From the NCBI GenBank assembly GCA_036265815.1, contig DATAOI010000028.1:1-64000 (forward strand): a stretch of DNA of 64,000 bases, given 5' to 3'. Numbering within the stretch: the first letter of the stretch is position 1; each line of letters starts with the position of its first letter. Source of the stretch: Gemmatimonadales bacterium (GTDB lineage Bacteria; Gemmatimonadota; Gemmatimonadetes; Gemmatimonadales; GWC2-71-9). Under the pieces are notes generated by a model that was given only the letters and a program-made list of their open reading frames with translations, was not told where the DNA came from and ran no database searches. Shown piece after piece: positions 42,942 through 51,982 of this stretch. Made by a program: the position numbers and the translations under genes.

Positions 42942-43802
42942 CTATGATTCTGCGGCTGGCAGCCGGGTCAGCGTGCACACGAGCACCTCCGGATCCGCGA
43001 ACCAGCGGAGCGGCAGCACAACACAACCCAGGCCGACGCTGACGATGAGTGTGCGATCCGAGCCGAGGTCGAAGCGACCGCGCGCGTACCGGCGGGACAA
43101 GGGGCCATGGGGAACCACGATTGGGATGCCGCTTGGCAGCGCGAGTTGACCGCCATGCGTGTGTCCGCACAGGGCGAGATCGAAGCGCTCGTCACCCAGG
43201 TCGAGCAGACCCGACGGCGAGTGCATCAGGATGACGCGAATACCCTCCGCGCCGGCGACTGCGGCAGCGGAGTCGGGACTTCCGCACCAATGATCGTCGA
43301 TCCCACAGATCCATACTTGACTGAACGGTGGCCGCAGCTGCACGCTCCGATTGGTCAGCACGGTGATGCCGGCTGCCTCGAGCTGGCGAACAATGTAGCT
43401 GGCGTCAGCCCACCAATCGTGATTGCCCAGGACCGCAAAGCGGCCGAAGGGCGCGGGAACAGCTCCGAGGGCAGGCGCCAGCCAGTCGATTTCGGAGCGG
43501 ACGTGGGTGACGAAGTCTCCTCCAAGGAGCAGAACGTCTGGAGCGAGGCGGGCCAACTCTCCGCACGCGGTGCGGAGAACGCTCGAGTCGGTCGTGGGGC
43601 CGGCATGAAAGTCTGAGGCATAGGCCAGCCGAAGCGGTGGCATCGGCGTAGACCCGCCATGGACCGACACCGCGTGAGAAATCGTCCGGACGGGCGGGTG
43701 GATCCCGAGTGCGCGAACCAGGCGAACCGGCCAGCCTCCGCCGTACAACATGGCCTCGAGGCGGCTCACCCCGTAGGCAATCCCGGACCGTTCTCGTCTC
43801 AT
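42942..43802 (-). CDS. Metallophosphoesterase (YkuE/calcineurin-like)
   Basis: From ATG 43802 the 286-residue protein has the five metallophosphoesterase motifs: ASDFHAG, LLLGGDFVTH, GNHDWW, LMHSPSG and GHTHGGQL, with all metal-binding Asp, Asn and His residues in place. The HAG of motif I and the wide N-terminal leader (about 1-60, LEAMLYGGGWPVRLVRALG) resemble YkuE-type membrane-proximal phosphodiesterases, some of which act on UDP-diacylglucosamine or phospholipid headgroups. Convergent with the preceding hypothetical gene. Confidence 0.85.
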   Translation of the reverse strand: MRRERSGIAYGVSRLEAMLYGGGWPVRLVRALGIHPPVRTISHAVSVHGGSTPMPPLRLAYASDFHAGPTTDSSVLRTACGELARLAPDVLLLGGDFVTHVRSEIDWLAPALGAVPAPFGRFAVLGNHDWWADASYIVRQLEAAGITVLTNRSVQLRPPFSQVWICGIDDHWCGSPDSAAAVAGAEGIRVILMHSPSGLLDLGDERFDLALCGHTHGGQLALPSGIPIVVPHGPLSRRYARGRFDLGSDRTLIVSVGLGCVVLPLRWFADPEVLVCTLTRLPAAES

Positions 43803-44234
43803 TCTCTCGGCAGTCTGAACGCAGGCGGGAGCAACAGGCACCCCTGAGGAGGTTTTGGGCGCAGCCACGCGGCCCTCTCGAAGGTACACGGCCACCTAGA
43901 GTCCCGAAACCTCCGCCCGGCACCTCGAATTGCCTCGGAACGGATTTTGCGCGACCGTCACATTCAATCCTCGCATCGGGCAAGAAGTGCCAGAGACGTG
44001 AAGCTGCTCCGCGTCTCGGCGGGCCCAATTATTCGGTCTTGCATAGTCACGGAATCGATCCAGATTTGATCAGTCGACTCACGTCGTTCTTTCCTACGCT
44101 TGCTCGCCCGACCTGCTTCTACGGGATGTTCAGTCAAGGGGTCCCAGGCAGCGCCGCCGGTCTCGATCCTACCGGGTTGTGCGGATCGCCCAGAAAAAAC
44201 GATTCGGCAAATTGCCTATAAGACATTATGTGTT
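43803..44234. other. Divergent intergenic region with a -10-like box
   Basis: Divergent between the phosphoesterase and the deacetylase-GT2 fusion. The 3' part (44,190-44,235) is A+T-rich and contains TATAAG (44217-44222), 12 nt before ATG 44235. No convincing -35 box is present at 17 nt. An in-frame longer start at 44100 for the fusion is possible but would cross this segment. Nothing else seen. Confidence 0.3.
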
Positions 44235-46091
44235 ATGGAGTTAGCGCGTGACCAGAGCTCCAAAATCTTTTCGTCGGTGAGTTCGGCACCCATGCCGTTT
44301 GCCACCCAAGTCGGACCAGGTGGCGGCTCGGACGAGGTCCGGAGCCGCCACGGCACTGAGCCGGCGACGGGCACTCACGTCCTGACCGTAGCCCTCGAAG
44401 ACTATTTTCACGTCACCCCGCTGGAAGCCGTCGTCACCCAAGAGCGCTGGTACCGGTTCGAGATGCGCCTGGAAGCCAGCACCCGGCGCACCCTCGATCT
44501 ACTGGAGGAATGTGGGGCTCGCGCCACATTTTTTGTGCTGGGTTGGGTCGCCGATGCCGCACCCGAGCTTGTACGTGAAGTGGTGAATCGGGGTCACGAG
44601 GTTGCCAGCAAGGGGTACTATCATCGGGACATACGGGGGCTCGGACGGGAAGCCTTCCGGGAAGACGTCCTGCGGGCCCGGGAGGCCATCGAGCGAGCGA
44701 GCGGTCGCCGGGTCCTCGGATATCGACTGCCGCAGCAGTGGCTGCGTCCTGCCGATCTCTGGATGCTGGAGGTCCTTGCGGAGACCGGTCATTTGTACGA
44801 CTCCAGCGTCCGCCTGGTGTTCCGCACCTACGCCGCGGAGCCGTGGCGGCAGTTCCCCCACCGCCCAATGGTCAGGGGCCGGCCCTTTCTCGAAGTACCC
44901 CTCTCATCGATTCGCGTCTGTGGGCTGCACCTTCCCATTGCGGGGGGAAACTACTTCCGGCAGTTTCCCGATCGGCTGATGCGTCGTGCCGTCCGCTATT
45001 GGGACCGGCACTATTCCTCGCCGTACGTCATGTACTTCCATACCTGGGAGATGGATCCTGACCAGCCCCGGATCAAGGGCGTGTCGCTCCCGCAGCAGAT
45101 CCGCCAGTACCGCAATCTGGCCAAGATGCAGGCCACAGTTCGCCACTATCTGGAGAGCTATCGATTCACCAGCATCGCCGACTTTTTCGGGCTGGCTGAT
45201 GCCAGCGGCCCGGACGCCGGGTTGAGCCGGACACGGGAGCCAGCCGGTACACCAACCAGCACTCTCCATCCGGAACAGACGTCCACGGCCGCTCCGCTGA
45301 CGGCCGTCAGCATCGTGGTGCCCTGTTATAACGAAGAGCAGTCGCTTCGCTACCTCGCCAACACACTCGGGAGCGTCCGGCGCCGTCTGGACGAGAGATA
45401 CCAGACCACCTTCATCTTTGTGGATGACGGGAGCACCGACGCTACCTGGCAGACACTCCACACGGTCTTTGGCGCATGGCCGAATTGCGAGTTCGCCCGA
45501 CATCCCGGCAACCGCGGCGTGGCCCAGGCGATTCTCACGGGTATTGCGCGGGCGCCATCCGAGGTGGTCTGCTCCATAGACTGCGACTGTACCTATGACC
45601 CGCATGAACTGGAGCACATGATTCCGCTCCTTGGACCCGGGATCGACGTCGTCACCGCCTCGCCCTACCATCCGGCCGGTCGGGTGAAGAACGTGCCCCA
45701 GGGGCGTCTATTCCTTTCAAAGTCCCTCTCACGTCTCTACCGGGTGCTGCTGCGTCAGCGCATTCACACGTATACCAGCTGCTTCCGGGTGTACCGGCGC
45801 AGTGCAGCCCTGCACCTCCCACTTCATCGAGGGGGATTTCTGGGCATCGCTGAGCTGCTGGGCCGGCTGGATCTGAGCGGTTCGACCATCGCTGAGTATC
45901 CGACAACTCTGGAGTCGCGAATCCTTGGCCGGTCGAAGATGAAGGTCGCGAGGACCATCGTCGGCCATCTCGGGCTCTTGCTGGAGCTCGCGGTCGTGCG
46001 ACTTCGGACCCAGCGTGGCCAGCACTCGTCTGCAGACGCAGCGGCTTCCGACACATCGGCGTCCGACGCTCATGCCGGTGCACAGCCGTGA
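44235..46091 (+). CDS. Polysaccharide deacetylase (NodB/DUF3473-like) fused to a GT2 glycosyltransferase
   Basis: The 618-residue protein has an N-terminal NodB-type domain (about 45-325: LTVALEDYFHV, ARATFFVLGWVADAAPELVRE, VMYFHTWEMDP) and a C-terminal GT2 domain (about 355-600: AVSIVVPCYNEEQSLRYLAN, FVDDGSTDATWQTL, the DxD as SIDCDCTYDP). Standard NodB residues are altered: the first Asp of TxDvED is Ala (VALEDY) and the first metal His of HGYSH is Lys (ASKGYYH). A deacetylase role is therefore uncertain. The FAD-oxidoreductase start overlaps its stop. Confidence 0.88.
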   Translation: MELARDQSSKIFSSVSSAPMPFATQVGPGGGSDEVRSRHGTEPATGTHVLTVALEDYFHVTPLEAVVTQERWYRFEMRLEASTRRTLDLLEECGARATFFVLGWVADAAPELVREVVNRGHEVASKGYYHRDIRGLGREAFREDVLRAREAIERASGRRVLGYRLPQQWLRPADLWMLEVLAETGHLYDSSVRLVFRTYAAEPWRQFPHRPMVRGRPFLEVPLSSIRVCGLHLPIAGGNYFRQFPDRLMRRAVRYWDRHYSSPYVMYFHTWEMDPDQPRIKGVSLPQQIRQYRNLAKMQATVRHYLESYRFTSIADFFGLADASGPDAGLSRTREPAGTPTSTLHPEQTSTAAPLTAVSIVVPCYNEEQSLRYLANTLGSVRRRLDERYQTTFIFVDDGSTDATWQTLHTVFGAWPNCEFARHPGNRGVAQAILTGIARAPSEVVCSIDCDCTYDPHELEHMIPLLGPGIDVVTASPYHPAGRVKNVPQGRLFLSKSLSRLYRVLLRQRIHTYTSCFRVYRRSAALHLPLHRGGFLGIAELLGRLDLSGSTIAEYPTTLESRILGRSKMKVARTIVGHLGLLLELAVVRLRTQRGQHSSADAAASDTSASDAHAGAQP

Positions 46092-47443
46092 ACGGCTGCA
46101 AGGTCGCAATCGTCGGTGGAGGCATTCTGGGATTGGAGCTCGCCGCCCGGCTGAGCGCCGACGGATGCGCCGTCACCGTGTTCGAGGGCGCCTCGCAATC
46201 AGGTGGTCTCGCCGCGCCGGCTCCGATTGGGACCTACACCTGGGATCGGTTCTATCATGTCATTCTGGGCTCGGATTCGTACCTGCAGGCCTTCCTGAAT
46301 GACCTCGGGCTCTCGCACCAGCTTCGGTGGGGCACGACACGCACCGGTTTTTATGTGGACGGACGCCTGTACTCGATGTCGTCTACCCTCGAGTTCCTCC
46401 GCTTTCCTCCGCTATCTCTGGTGGACAAGGCTCGGCTTGCCGCGACCATCTGGCATGCGTCCGGGATCAAGAACTGGAAACCGCTCGAATCCCTGCTGGC
46501 CACGGAATGGCTGCGGACGTGGTCCGGGCAACGGACGGTCGATCGCATCTGGCTGCCGCTCCTGCGAGCAAAGCTGGGGGACAATTATCGCCGGGCAAGC
46601 GCCGCCTTCATCGGGGCGATCATCACGCGAATGTACGCGGCCAGGCGGTCAGGCATGAAGCGCGAAGTGTTCGGCTACGTCGAGGGCGGGTACGCAACCG
46701 TCTTGCGCGCCTGCGAGGACCGGCTTCGGCGACTGGGCGTAGAGCTACGGGCCGGCCGTGCGGTGACGGGAATACGCAGCCGTCCTGATGGCGTAACCCT
46801 CGATTTCGCCGGCGGCCCGTCCGAAGAGGTCGACCGGGTAGTCTTGACCATTCCGTGCAGCCGCATCGCCGATCTTTGCCCGCAGCTCACCGCGGCGGAG
46901 CAGACCCGACTGCGCCGGGTGACCTATCAAGGCATCATCTGCGCGTCATTCCTGTGCCGGCAGCCACTGGCAGGCTACTACGTCACCAACATCACTGACT
47001 CCTGGGTGCCATTCACCGCGGTCATCGAAACAACATCCCTGGTCGACCGGGCCACCTTCGGAGGCAACAACCTGGTCTATCTCCCGCGGTATGTGACCCA
47101 GGATGACCCGTTCTGGAACAAGAGCGACGCCGAGATCCAGCGGGAGTTCCTCGCTGCGCTCCAGCGCATGTATCCCCGGTTCAGCTCGACGGATGTGATC
47201 GCTTTTCAAATCGCGCGCGTGCGGGAGATGTTGGCGGTGTCCACACTCGGCTACTCGGATGAGGTGTTGCCACCGGTGCGCACTTCGCTCGACAATGTGT
47301 TCATCGTCAATTCGGCTCAGATCGCCCACGGGACGTTGAACGTGAACGAGACGCTGGCGCTCGCGGTGACGAAGAGTGCGGAGTTGAGTCCCTATCTGCG
47401 CCCGGCTTTGCCACGGGTGTCAGCGGCCGGGGTCGCATGCTGA
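46088..47443 (+). CDS. FAD-dependent amine-oxidase-like oxidoreductase
   Basis: The 451-residue protein starts with the dinucleotide-binding fold CKVAIVGGGILGLELAARLS and ends with NSAQIAHGTLNVNETLALA, the FAD-binding C-terminal strand of the amine-oxidase/protoporphyrinogen-oxidase superfamily. UDP-galactopyranose-mutase-like enzymes share this fold and are frequent in glycan clusters. The substrate is unknown; a sugar or lipid carrier is possible. GTG start overlaps the fusion gene (GTGA), and it overlaps the next gene by 7 nt. Confidence 0.88.
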   Translation: MNGCKVAIVGGGILGLELAARLSADGCAVTVFEGASQSGGLAAPAPIGTYTWDRFYHVILGSDSYLQAFLNDLGLSHQLRWGTTRTGFYVDGRLYSMSSTLEFLRFPPLSLVDKARLAATIWHASGIKNWKPLESLLATEWLRTWSGQRTVDRIWLPLLRAKLGDNYRRASAAFIGAIITRMYAARRSGMKREVFGYVEGGYATVLRACEDRLRRLGVELRAGRAVTGIRSRPDGVTLDFAGGPSEEVDRVVLTIPCSRIADLCPQLTAAEQTRLRRVTYQGIICASFLCRQPLAGYYVTNITDSWVPFTAVIETTSLVDRATFGGNNLVYLPRYVTQDDPFWNKSDAEIQREFLAALQRMYPRFSSTDVIAFQIARVREMLAVSTLGYSDEVLPPVRTSLDNVFIVNSAQIAHGTLNVNETLALAVTKSAELSPYLRPALPRVSAAGVAC

Positions 47444-48426
47444 AATCACTGGCGAGCGTCTCGTTCGATCTGGACAACCTCTGGTCCTACCAGCAGACCC
47501 ATGGGGATGCCGAGTGGCGCCAGTACCGGTCATACCTGCCCAGCCTGATGCCACCGCTTTTGGAGTGTCTCGACCGGGTTGGCTGCAAGATCACTTTCTT
47601 CGTGGTGGGCGCCGATGCAGCACGGGAGAACAATCTCCGAGAGCTGCAGATGATTCCCGCACATGGGCACGAGGTAGGCAACCATAGCTTCAACCACGAA
47701 TGCTGGCTGCACCTCTACACCAAGACCCAGCTCCAGGAGGAGCTCGAGCGGGCCGAGGCCGCCATCATCGCGGCCACCGGCCAGCGGCCCACGGGGTTTC
47801 GGGGGCCAGGATACAGCTGGAGCCCGACGCTGCTTGAGGTGCTGGCGGAGCGCGGGTACAGCTACGACGCGTCCACCCTTCCGACCTACCTCGGTCCGCT
47901 CGCTCGACTCTATTTCCTCCGATCGACGCGCATGCCAAGGGAGGAGCGGGAGCGCCGACATGCGCTGTTCGGATCTTTCCGGAACGGCTTCCGCCCCTTG
48001 CGGCCCTATGAGTGGCGGCTGGCCAGCGGGCGCCGCCTCCTGGAAATTCCGGTGACGACCATGCCCGTCCTGAAACTGCCGTTTCATATGAGTTACTTGC
48101 TGTTCCTGGCCGGCATGTCGGAGCGACTCATGTATGGCTATCTGGATACCGCGCTGGCGCTCTGCAGAGTTGCCAGGCTCGAGCCCAGCTTTCTCCTGCA
48201 TCCGCTCGATGTCCTGGGACGAGATCAGGTGCCCGAGCTGACATTCTTCCCCGGCATGGACGTTCCGAGTGCGCGGAAGCAACAGTTGCTGGCGCGAGTC
48301 CTGGAAGTGCTCGCCGGCCACTACCAGTTGGTACCCATGGGCGTTCACGCCCGGGCGTTGACCGAGGGCAGCCGCCTCCGGTCGCTGAAGCCCCATCTTA
48401 CGGCTCGGAGGGAGACGGTGCTATGA
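47437..48426 (+). CDS. Polysaccharide deacetylase (NodB domain)
   Basis: The 329-residue protein has an intact NodB active site: SVSFDLDN (catalytic base and metal Asp), NHSFNH (the HxxxH metal pair, residues about 85-89) and GFRGPGYSWSP (RxxP motif). The C-terminal half (about 180-320) is less conserved. It has no signal peptide, so it probably acts on cytoplasmic or lipid-linked sugars, removing N- or O-acetyl groups. It overlaps the epimerase start (ATGA). Confidence 0.9.
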   Translation: MLKSLASVSFDLDNLWSYQQTHGDAEWRQYRSYLPSLMPPLLECLDRVGCKITFFVVGADAARENNLRELQMIPAHGHEVGNHSFNHECWLHLYTKTQLQEELERAEAAIIAATGQRPTGFRGPGYSWSPTLLEVLAERGYSYDASTLPTYLGPLARLYFLRSTRMPREERERRHALFGSFRNGFRPLRPYEWRLASGRRLLEIPVTTMPVLKLPFHMSYLLFLAGMSERLMYGYLDTALALCRVARLEPSFLLHPLDVLGRDQVPELTFFPGMDVPSARKQQLLARVLEVLAGHYQLVPMGVHARALTEGSRLRSLKPHLTARRETVL

Positions 48427-49448
48427 CACGGGCTGGTATGCGGCGGGCGCTGGTCGTCGGAGCAGAGGGGAACGTCGGAGCGCCGCTTGCCCGGCATTTG
48501 GCCTCCGAGGGCTACGAGGTCATGGAGGCGGACATCCGCCCCGCCTTGCGGCCAAACTATCTGATGGCCGACATGGGTCACCCGTTAGACCTGCTTCCGG
48601 CATTCGACTGGGGTCCCGACGTGGTGTTTCTGCTGGCGGCCACGGTGGGTCGCATGACGTGTGAACAGGCGGGCTCGCTCGCCATTACCACCAACCTGGC
48701 AGGCGTCAACAACGTGCTGCAGCTCTGCAAGCGCGCGGGCAGCATGTGCGTGTTCTTTTCCACCTCGGAAGTCTATGGGCCGGGCTGCGACTGGCTGGAT
48801 GATTGCGCGACCTCCCCGCGACCCAACAACCGGTACGGCCTGTCGAAGTGGCTGGGGGAGCAACTGGTGGAATACGAGGTGCGTACCGCCGGCCTACGCG
48901 CGGTGACCCTGCGACCGTGCATGCTCTACGACGAAGCGGAGGACATCGGTGATCATCGGTCGGCGATGATCCGATTCGCGTCGAATCTTGCGCGCGGACG
49001 TCCCATCGAGGTGCATCGGGGGAGCGCGCGGGGCTGGCTGCACATCATGGACGCCGTGCGGGCGATCGAAGCGGCCGCGCGGGTCGAGCGCTATGCCACG
49101 ATCAACCTCGGGCACCCCGATGTCGTGCCTATTTGTGAGCTGGCCGAGATGATCCGCCAGGAGCTTGGGGCCGACCCGAGTCTGGTGCGCACGGTCGATT
49201 TGCCAGGACAGATGACCCTCGTCAAGCGACCGAAATTGGAGCGGCAGCGCATGCTGCTGAAGTTCGAGCCGGCGGTTGGCCTGGCTGAAGGTGTCCGCCG
49301 AGTCTGCGCTCATCAGCGGCGGCTGGTCGCCCAGGAGCGGATGCTGCCGCAGGCCGGAGCTCCTCTGTCACCCGCCCAAGACGATCTGGCCGAGGGGAGG
49401 GTGCCGCTGCTCGAACTGCGAGAGCTGATCGCGCCTGAGCCGACCTGA
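48423..49448 (+). CDS. NAD-dependent nucleotide-sugar epimerase/dehydratase (extended SDR)
   Basis: From ATG 48423 the 341-residue protein has the Rossmann motif RALVVGAEGNVGAPLARHL (GxxGxxG), the catalytic Ser in STSEVYGPG and Tyr-Lys in YGLSK, and C-terminal substrate-binding loops. It probably converts a nucleotide sugar needed for the glycan; the exact reaction is not readable. The upstream open frame beginning 48012 is inside the preceding deacetylase gene and is a shadow. The downstream methyltransferase lies 16 nt away. Confidence 0.93.
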   Translation: MTRAGMRRALVVGAEGNVGAPLARHLASEGYEVMEADIRPALRPNYLMADMGHPLDLLPAFDWGPDVVFLLAATVGRMTCEQAGSLAITTNLAGVNNVLQLCKRAGSMCVFFSTSEVYGPGCDWLDDCATSPRPNNRYGLSKWLGEQLVEYEVRTAGLRAVTLRPCMLYDEAEDIGDHRSAMIRFASNLARGRPIEVHRGSARGWLHIMDAVRAIEAAARVERYATINLGHPDVVPICELAEMIRQELGADPSLVRTVDLPGQMTLVKRPKLERQRMLLKFEPAVGLAEGVRRVCAHQRRLVAQERMLPQAGAPLSPAQDDLAEGRVPLLELRELIAPEPT

Positions 49449-49464
49449 GGAGCTGGGGCGTTCA

Positions 49465-50289
49465 GTGTCTGTGACCGTTCGGACGAGTCCATGGCCCGCT
49501 GCTGCCACTGATAACGGCGGCGGGCCACAGGCATGCTCACTCGTTCCAGCCGAGTGCTGCATCTGCGGCGATCATGATGCCGAACCGGTCGCGGTCGGTA
49601 GAGACTTTGCCCGCCCCAGCGAGCCAGAGAGCTTTCTGGCCAGGCGGTGTACCGGGTGCGGACTGATATATCTCGATCCTACCATCTCGGTAGCCAATGA
49701 CCTCAGAATCGGGACTCAGGCTCCGAACCCGGCATCGGCCACTGCACGCCGATGGTTGAAGCGCTATCCTCCCGATGCCCGGGTCCTCCTGATCGACGGC
49801 TCGGCCCCTGACTCAAGACGCAAGCCCGCACAGTACGATGTCATCCTTCTGGGTGGCCAGCTCGAGCGCGCCGTGTCGCCGCCCGACCTCCTCCTGGAGG
49901 CACGCGGGATGCTCGCACCCGAGGGCCGAATTGTTGTGGTTACCCACAACACCGACTCCCTGCAATTCGCTCTGTTTGGCGGCAGACACTGGAGTGGCTA
50001 CGAGTTTTCACGGCACCGCAACCTCTTCGGCATCGCCTCGCTTCAGGCACTCGCGCGTAAGACCGGACTCGAGATCGTTTCCGTGACCACCGCGAGCAAC
50101 CCCGAAGGGTGGCGCCGCTCGTTGCGCAACCTCGGGACGGATTGGGCGTTCCCCGGCTATCTCGTGCGTGCGCTCGCGGTGACGGCTCTCGCGGGGCGGG
50201 CAGTGGAGGCTTTCGCTCGCCTCCGCAAGCGAGGCGGATTCCTGGTGGCCGAGCTGAGGCACGCCCCCGGGCGCCGGTCGGAGACCTGA
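49465..50289 (+). CDS. Zinc-ribbon methyltransferase-like protein lacking the SAM-binding core
   Basis: The 274-residue protein has an N-terminal zinc ribbon (CCICGDHD and RRCTGCGLIYLDP), as in methyltransferases of this group. The expected SAM-binding motif I (GCGxG) and the following 60-70 residues are absent: the chain passes from RWLKRYPPDARVLLIDG directly to AQYDVILLGGQLERA, which is motif IV. Late motifs (THNTDSLQFALFGGRHWSGY, FSRHRNLF) are intact. The reading frame is preserved. A catalytic role is doubtful. The FAD protein follows after 7 nt. Confidence 0.75.
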   Translation: MSVTVRTSPWPAAATDNGGGPQACSLVPAECCICGDHDAEPVAVGRDFARPSEPESFLARRCTGCGLIYLDPTISVANDLRIGTQAPNPASATARRWLKRYPPDARVLLIDGSAPDSRRKPAQYDVILLGGQLERAVSPPDLLLEARGMLAPEGRIVVVTHNTDSLQFALFGGRHWSGYEFSRHRNLFGIASLQALARKTGLEIVSVTTASNPEGWRRSLRNLGTDWAFPGYLVRALAVTALAGRAVEAFARLRKRGGFLVAELRHAPGRRSET

Positions 50290-50296
50290 GGTGAGA

Positions 50297-51664
50297 ATGA
50301 GCGAGCGTCGACCTCCCGTCGCAATACTCGGCGCTGGCCTGGCCGGCTTGCTGGCTGCCCGGGAGCTGCGCCGACGTGGAGTGGCGGTCGAGGTCTACGA
50401 AGCGGGCAAGCGCATCGCGGGGCTGGCGCAGAGCTTTCGGGACGAGGAGGGGTTCACCTACGACTTCGGAGCCCATTTCATCACCAACCGGCTCGCTGCC
50501 GCCTTGGGGATCGGCGCGCAGTGCCGCGACGTCCGCAAGTACGGAGAGGCTGTTCGGCTCGGCGCAAAGACCTACAGCTATCCCTTCGGACTGATCCGGT
50601 CGCCCCGGTTCGTCGCCAGCGCCATCTCGGGCCGTTTGACGGGATCGGGTCGGGGAGAGCCGCCGAGCTCGGCGGCCGAGTGGTTTCGCGCTGCCTATGG
50701 GGAGCGCCTCGCGGCGGAGGTCGCGATTCCGCTGGTGGAGGCCTGGTCCGGAGCACCGGCGTCCGAGTTGGCCCCCTCGGTTATTCCACCGCAAGTGGAT
50801 CGGGGTACGGGGCATGTCCTGGGGCTGAAGCTTGCGAGTCGCCTGAGCCACCGCGCGGTTGCTAACGGCTACTGCCGAACCCAACCTGAAAGCCCCTCCG
50901 TCTGGCACGTGTACCCGGGAGGGGGGCTCGGTTTTCTGTGCGACCGGCTCGCCGCGGACCTCGAGGGAGTCGTACACCTGGAGTCGCCGGTGGAGGCGAT
51001 TCTGGTCGAAGGCCAAAGGGCCGTGGGCATCAGAGTGCAGGGACGCGACGTGGAGGCGTCCGCCGTGGTGAGCACGGCACCGGTTCATCTTCTCGCCAAA
51101 CTGGTCCGGGGCACGGATGCGCTCCAGCACTTGGCCCGTTTCCGCTATCGGCCCTTGATACTGGTCAACCTGCGCTTCAGCGGCGCCGGCCTCCTCTCCG
51201 ATGTCGTGACCTGGATCCCGGAACGTCGTTTTCCCTTCTTTCGCCTGACCGAAGCCCCCCGCGCGATGCCGTGGCTCGCGCCTGCTGGAAAGACGGTTCT
51301 CACGGTGGACATCGGCTGCGAGGTCGGTGACCCGACGTGGCGCCTGGCGGACGAGGCAGTGGGGGCCATGTGCCTGGACCATCTGGCGGAGCTCATTCCG
51401 GGGGCCAGACAGCGATATCTCGGGTGCCGCGTCATGCGCACGCCCATCGCCCACCCGGTCTTTCTCCGTGAGTACGAGGCGGAGCGCCTTGCGCTGGAGC
51501 ATGCCACGCCGGTCGCCGGTCTCTACAGCATCGGCCGCAATGGCGAGTTTGCGCACATCCTGATGGAAGACGTGTATTGGCGCACCCTGGCGCGCGTGCG
51601 TGAGGTGCTGGCCTTTCTGAGCACTCCCGCCCCGCTCGCCCTGTCGGGCAGCGTCGTGGCGTGA
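50297..51664 (+). CDS. FAD-dependent oxidoreductase, UDP-galactopyranose-mutase-like
   Basis: From ATG 50297 (GAGG at 50288-50291) the 455-residue protein has the FAD-binding AILGAGLAGLLAARELRRRG, FTYDFGAHFITNRL and a C-terminal YSIGRNGEFAHILMEDVYW, features of the amine-oxidase/protoporphyrinogen-oxidase-like proteins in glycan clusters. It is a second oxidoreductase of this fold within 5 kb; the two share little sequence. Exact substrate unknown. Ends 148 nt before the small companion protein. Confidence 0.88.
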   Translation: MSERRPPVAILGAGLAGLLAARELRRRGVAVEVYEAGKRIAGLAQSFRDEEGFTYDFGAHFITNRLAAALGIGAQCRDVRKYGEAVRLGAKTYSYPFGLIRSPRFVASAISGRLTGSGRGEPPSSAAEWFRAAYGERLAAEVAIPLVEAWSGAPASELAPSVIPPQVDRGTGHVLGLKLASRLSHRAVANGYCRTQPESPSVWHVYPGGGLGFLCDRLAADLEGVVHLESPVEAILVEGQRAVGIRVQGRDVEASAVVSTAPVHLLAKLVRGTDALQHLARFRYRPLILVNLRFSGAGLLSDVVTWIPERRFPFFRLTEAPRAMPWLAPAGKTVLTVDIGCEVGDPTWRLADEAVGAMCLDHLAELIPGARQRYLGCRVMRTPIAHPVFLREYEAERLALEHATPVAGLYSIGRNGEFAHILMEDVYWRTLARVREVLAFLSTPAPLALSGSVVA

Positions 51665-51811
51665 CCTCATTTACTCGAATCCGACGGGCGCCGGCCGCCG
51701 GCGCCGTGACCGAGCCGACACGCGTCTCGTAATGTCAACGCCAAACCTTCGCGAGCACCAGCGAGCTCACGAGCCGGGTGTCCGGGTACGATTCATCAGA
51801 TGAGGTGAGAC

Positions 51812-51955
51812 ATGTACATCGATCCGTCGGCTGGATCCATGATCCTTCAGGTAGTTTTCGCGGGTGCGCTGGCAGCCGCGGCCGCCTTCGGCCGGGTTCG
51901 TAAGGCTGTGGCCGACTTTCTCTTTCGCTCCCTGCGACGGCTGCGAGGCAGCTAG
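51812..51955 (+). CDS. 47-residue conserved small membrane-associated protein
   Basis: The frame from ATG 51812 to TAG 51955 encodes a 47-residue protein opening MYIDPSAGSMILQVVFAGAL. A single hydrophobic helix (about 10-26) is followed by a basic tail (KAVADFLFRSLRRLRGS). The MYIDPSAGS opening is, from memory, shared by small proteins that sit beside glycan-modifying genes in many phyla. GAGGTGAG lies 3-4 nt before the ATG. It is encoded 28 nt before the sulfatase-like enzyme and is probably its accessory or assembly partner. Confidence 0.75.
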   Translation: MYIDPSAGSMILQVVFAGALAAAAAFGRVRKAVADFLFRSLRRLRGS

Positions 51956-51982
51956 CCGGGCACGCGGCCTTCGGTCGCGTCC

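Noticed and set aside
44235-46091. PEP-CTERM/exosortase system suggested by the DUF3473-like deacetylase
   Set aside because: No exosortase, PEP-CTERM protein or XrtA-linked regulator is present nearby; the fold alone is not evidence.
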